Assembly (NCBI GenBank): GCA_030158535.1
Contig: JAOASV010000042.1
Span: forward strand, 1 to 18,556
Reading direction: 5' to 3'
Length of the DNA stretch: 18,556 bases
Source of the DNA: Sediminibacterium sp.
Lineage (GTDB): Bacteria > Bacteroidota > Bacteroidia > Chitinophagales > Chitinophagaceae
The notes beneath the pieces were generated by a model, which searched no databases, was not told where the DNA came from, and worked only from the letters and a program-made list of their open reading frames with translations. The position numbers and the translations under genes are program-made. Positions 17,223 to 18,556 of the stretch are shown piece by piece (within the stretch, counting starts at the first letter, position 1; each line of letters opens with the position of its first letter).

Positions 17223-17708
17223 TTATCCTTGGTTTTGAGGGGCTTGATTTTGTAAAGCTTCGTCTTTACGCACTTTATCCCAGTATTTTTTTGCTACCAG
17301 CAGCATACCAAAGCTTTCACCATCTTCTTTACCAAGGTGCTTGTGGTGCATTTTGTGCGCCCATCTAATAGCTTTGATGTATTTATTGTTAGATCTAGTA
17401 AACAGTTTAAAACGCTGATGGATAATAATCTCGTGCACTAAAAAATAAGCAAAACCATACATAGCAATGCCCGCACCAATACCCACCGACCAGTAATTTT
17501 GCGCCATACTACCTAACATAATACAGAGCCAACTTGGAATGGCAAATATTAAAAAGAAGGCATCGTTTTTTTCAAAGAAACCGTCACTTTTTTGATGGTG
17601 GTCTTCATGTAAATACCACAAAAAGCCATGCATCACATATTTATGCGTAGCCCAGGTAATAGGTTCCATCAATAAAAAAACGCCGATCGCAACAAAAACA
17701 TAGATCAT
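17223..17708 (-). CDS. crtZ: Beta-carotene 3-hydroxylase (CrtZ-type)
   Basis: The frame is open from 17753, but ATG at 17708 (MIYVFVAIG...) is preferred. It gives a 161-residue protein of normal CrtZ length and an ATGA overlap with the upstream stop, as at the preceding junction. The diiron histidine clusters of the fatty-acid hydroxylase superfamily are complete: His22-x4-His27, His34-x2-His37-His38, His92-x4-His97 and His118-x2-His121-His122. Four hydrophobic segments indicate an integral membrane protein. CrtZ adds a hydroxyl at C3 of the beta-ring, so it acts after the cyclase encoded next. The tail (QNQAPQNQG) is short and probably disordered. Confidence 0.94.
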   Translation of the reverse strand: MIYVFVAIGVFLLMEPITWATHKYVMHGFLWYLHEDHHQKSDGFFEKNDAFFLIFAIPSWLCIMLGSMAQNYWSVGIGAGIAMYGFAYFLVHEIIIHQRFKLFTRSNNKYIKAIRWAHKMHHKHLGKEDGESFGMLLVAKKYWDKVRKDEALQNQAPQNQG

Positions 17709-18403
17709 GGTAAATAATTTCGAAGTGTTAAAAAAAACAGCACTTGAATACATAACAAATGTAGTGCAAAAGGGTTGGCTTTAGGTTGCTCCCATTTTCT
17801 AAATAAAATAAGCAAACCAGCACTCAGTAAAAACCAACATACATAATTGTACATGGGAATATCTAATGATAACCAGGTCCAAAATCCAAGTTTAACAGCA
17901 ACCGGCTCCATCAACCAATCAAACAAAACGGCCACAATGGCTGCATCTATAACAAATGCTACGTTTTCAATTCGTTTTGGCACCCTTTCCCCTTCTTTCA
18001 AAAACTGGTGTTGTAACCAGCGGTGCAAAGTGGTCATTACAGTGCCCGCACAAAAAACAACTACAAACCAGTTCATCCCAATGGTAAAAGGGACGTCCAT
18101 AAAACCAGGACCTAATACTTTTCCATAAAAATAGGACCCAAATAAAAACCCGGTGTGCACGCCAATGATTTCAGAGAGCATGCCCGTAGCAAAAGCGGCA
18201 ATAAAAAAGTACCAAAATTTAGATGATAAACTAGGCTGATTCCAAAGAAGTAGCACAAACATGAGAAAAAGATTGAGTGGCGTATTCGAAACAAACCAAG
18301 CTGAATGGTCAGAAATTAAAATACCAAGCATTCCACTCACATGAAAAAGCAGTGCTATAAAAACAGAAATGCTAAGTTTATATTGATCTATAAAAAGCCT
18401 CAT
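17705..18403 (-). CDS. cruF: Carotenoid 1',2'-hydratase (CruF-like, DUF422)
   Basis: This 232-residue protein has about six or seven hydrophobic segments. The DUF422 core is EIIGVHTGFLFGSYFYGKVLG (about 78-98), followed by VPFTIGMNWFVVVF and, later, AFVIDAAIVAVLFDWLMEPVA. DUF422 proteins include CruF-type hydratases that add water to the psi end of gamma-carotene or related carotenoids, creating the 1'-hydroxyl. Start and stop are both in 4-nt ATGA overlaps, with the desaturase upstream and crtZ downstream, so the set is translated as a coupled operon. Haloarchaeal homologues act on bacterioruberin precursors, but the crtY/crtZ context favours a monocyclic carotenoid here. Confidence 0.85.
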   Translation of the reverse strand: MRLFIDQYKLSISVFIALLFHVSGMLGILISDHSAWFVSNTPLNLFLMFVLLLWNQPSLSSKFWYFFIAAFATGMLSEIIGVHTGFLFGSYFYGKVLGPGFMDVPFTIGMNWFVVVFCAGTVMTTLHRWLQHQFLKEGERVPKRIENVAFVIDAAIVAVLFDWLMEPVAVKLGFWTWLSLDIPMYNYVCWFLLSAGLLILFRKWEQPKANPFALHLLCIQVLFFLTLRNYLP

Positions 18404-18556
18404 AACCTCCTATCTTTTGCCACTAAATTACTCATAATTTCTGCACTTTTTAAACAAAGCGGAATACCACCGCCCGGGTGCACACTGCCACCCACAAAAT
18501 AGAGGCCATTATACTCTTTGCTAAAATTAGGATGCCTCAAAAATGCAGCCATGGGC
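18400..18556 (-). CDS. crtD: Carotenoid desaturase (CrtD/CrtI family), C-terminal end only
   Basis: The frame is open from the window edge and gives the last 51 residues of a phytoene-desaturase-family flavoprotein. GLYFVGGSVHPGGGIPLCL is the C-terminal FAD-binding motif, followed by a helix and the stop. The GGSVHPGGGIPLCL form, rather than the GAGTHPGAGIP common in CrtI, resembles what I recall of Bacteroidota CrtD, a 1'-hydroxycarotenoid 3',4'-desaturase. CrtD would act directly on the CruF product, whose gene follows with an ATGA overlap. Too little is visible to exclude CrtI. Confidence 0.7.
   Translation of the reverse strand, partial: PMAAFLRHPNFSKEYNGLYFVGGSVHPGGGIPLCLKSAEIMSNLVAKDRRL

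Noticed and set aside
17709..17753. Upstream start for crtZ at 17753
   Set aside because: The fifteen extra residues overlap cruF; ATG at 17708 gives normal length and the ATGA coupling seen at the preceding junction.

Overview
The window looks like a chromosomal stretch from a member of the Bacteroidota, most likely the Chitinophagaceae or a close relative. The lineage call rests on an AT-rich sequence without Shine-Dalgarno-like leaders, a GLPGLI-family protein beside a large outer-membrane beta-barrel protein with a carboxypeptidase-regulatory-like N-terminus, many secreted glycan-degrading enzymes whose signal peptides end before Gln, and a carotenoid operon with cruF-like and crtZ genes. 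No mobile element, integrase, CRISPR array or rRNA is visible. Nearly everything is on the minus strand; the GH29 gene is the only plus-strand gene.

Left part (1-7203): a GH95-like glycosidase (3' end outside the window) is divergent from a GH29 alpha-L-fucosidase across a 144-bp intergenic region that holds two near-identical direct repeats. The GH29 gene runs tail-to-tail, with overlapping stops, into a GLPGLI-type gene. Upstream of that lies a 915-residue outer-membrane beta-barrel protein gene broken by a single extra base. Its leader contains three nested inverted-repeat pairs.

Middle (7309-15857): a tight six-gene operon, read from 15823 down to a terminator at about 7309: xylulokinase (xylB), xylose isomerase (xylA), galactokinase (galK), a heparinase II/III-type lyase, a DUF2264 (GH154-like) protein and a GH88 unsaturated glucuronyl hydrolase. 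The lyase would cut a uronate-containing polysaccharide. GH88 would remove the unsaturated uronate. GH29 and GH95 would trim fucose or galactose-type side groups. XylAB and GalK would feed the released xylose and galactose into central metabolism. No SusC/SusD pair, sulfatase or sugar transporter is in the window. An ACTCAA-N-TTGAGT palindrome upstream of xylB resembles the repeats between GH95 and GH29, so the two blocks may share a regulator.

Right part (15910-18556): a tRNA-Arg (anticodon CCG) separates the sugar operon from a carotenoid operon, which reads desaturase (crtD/crtI type, 3' end only), cruF-like hydratase, crtZ hydroxylase and crtY-type lycopene cyclase, with 4-nt overlaps at two of the three junctions. 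This gene set predicts a hydroxylated monocyclic carotenoid of the saproxanthin/flexixanthin class.
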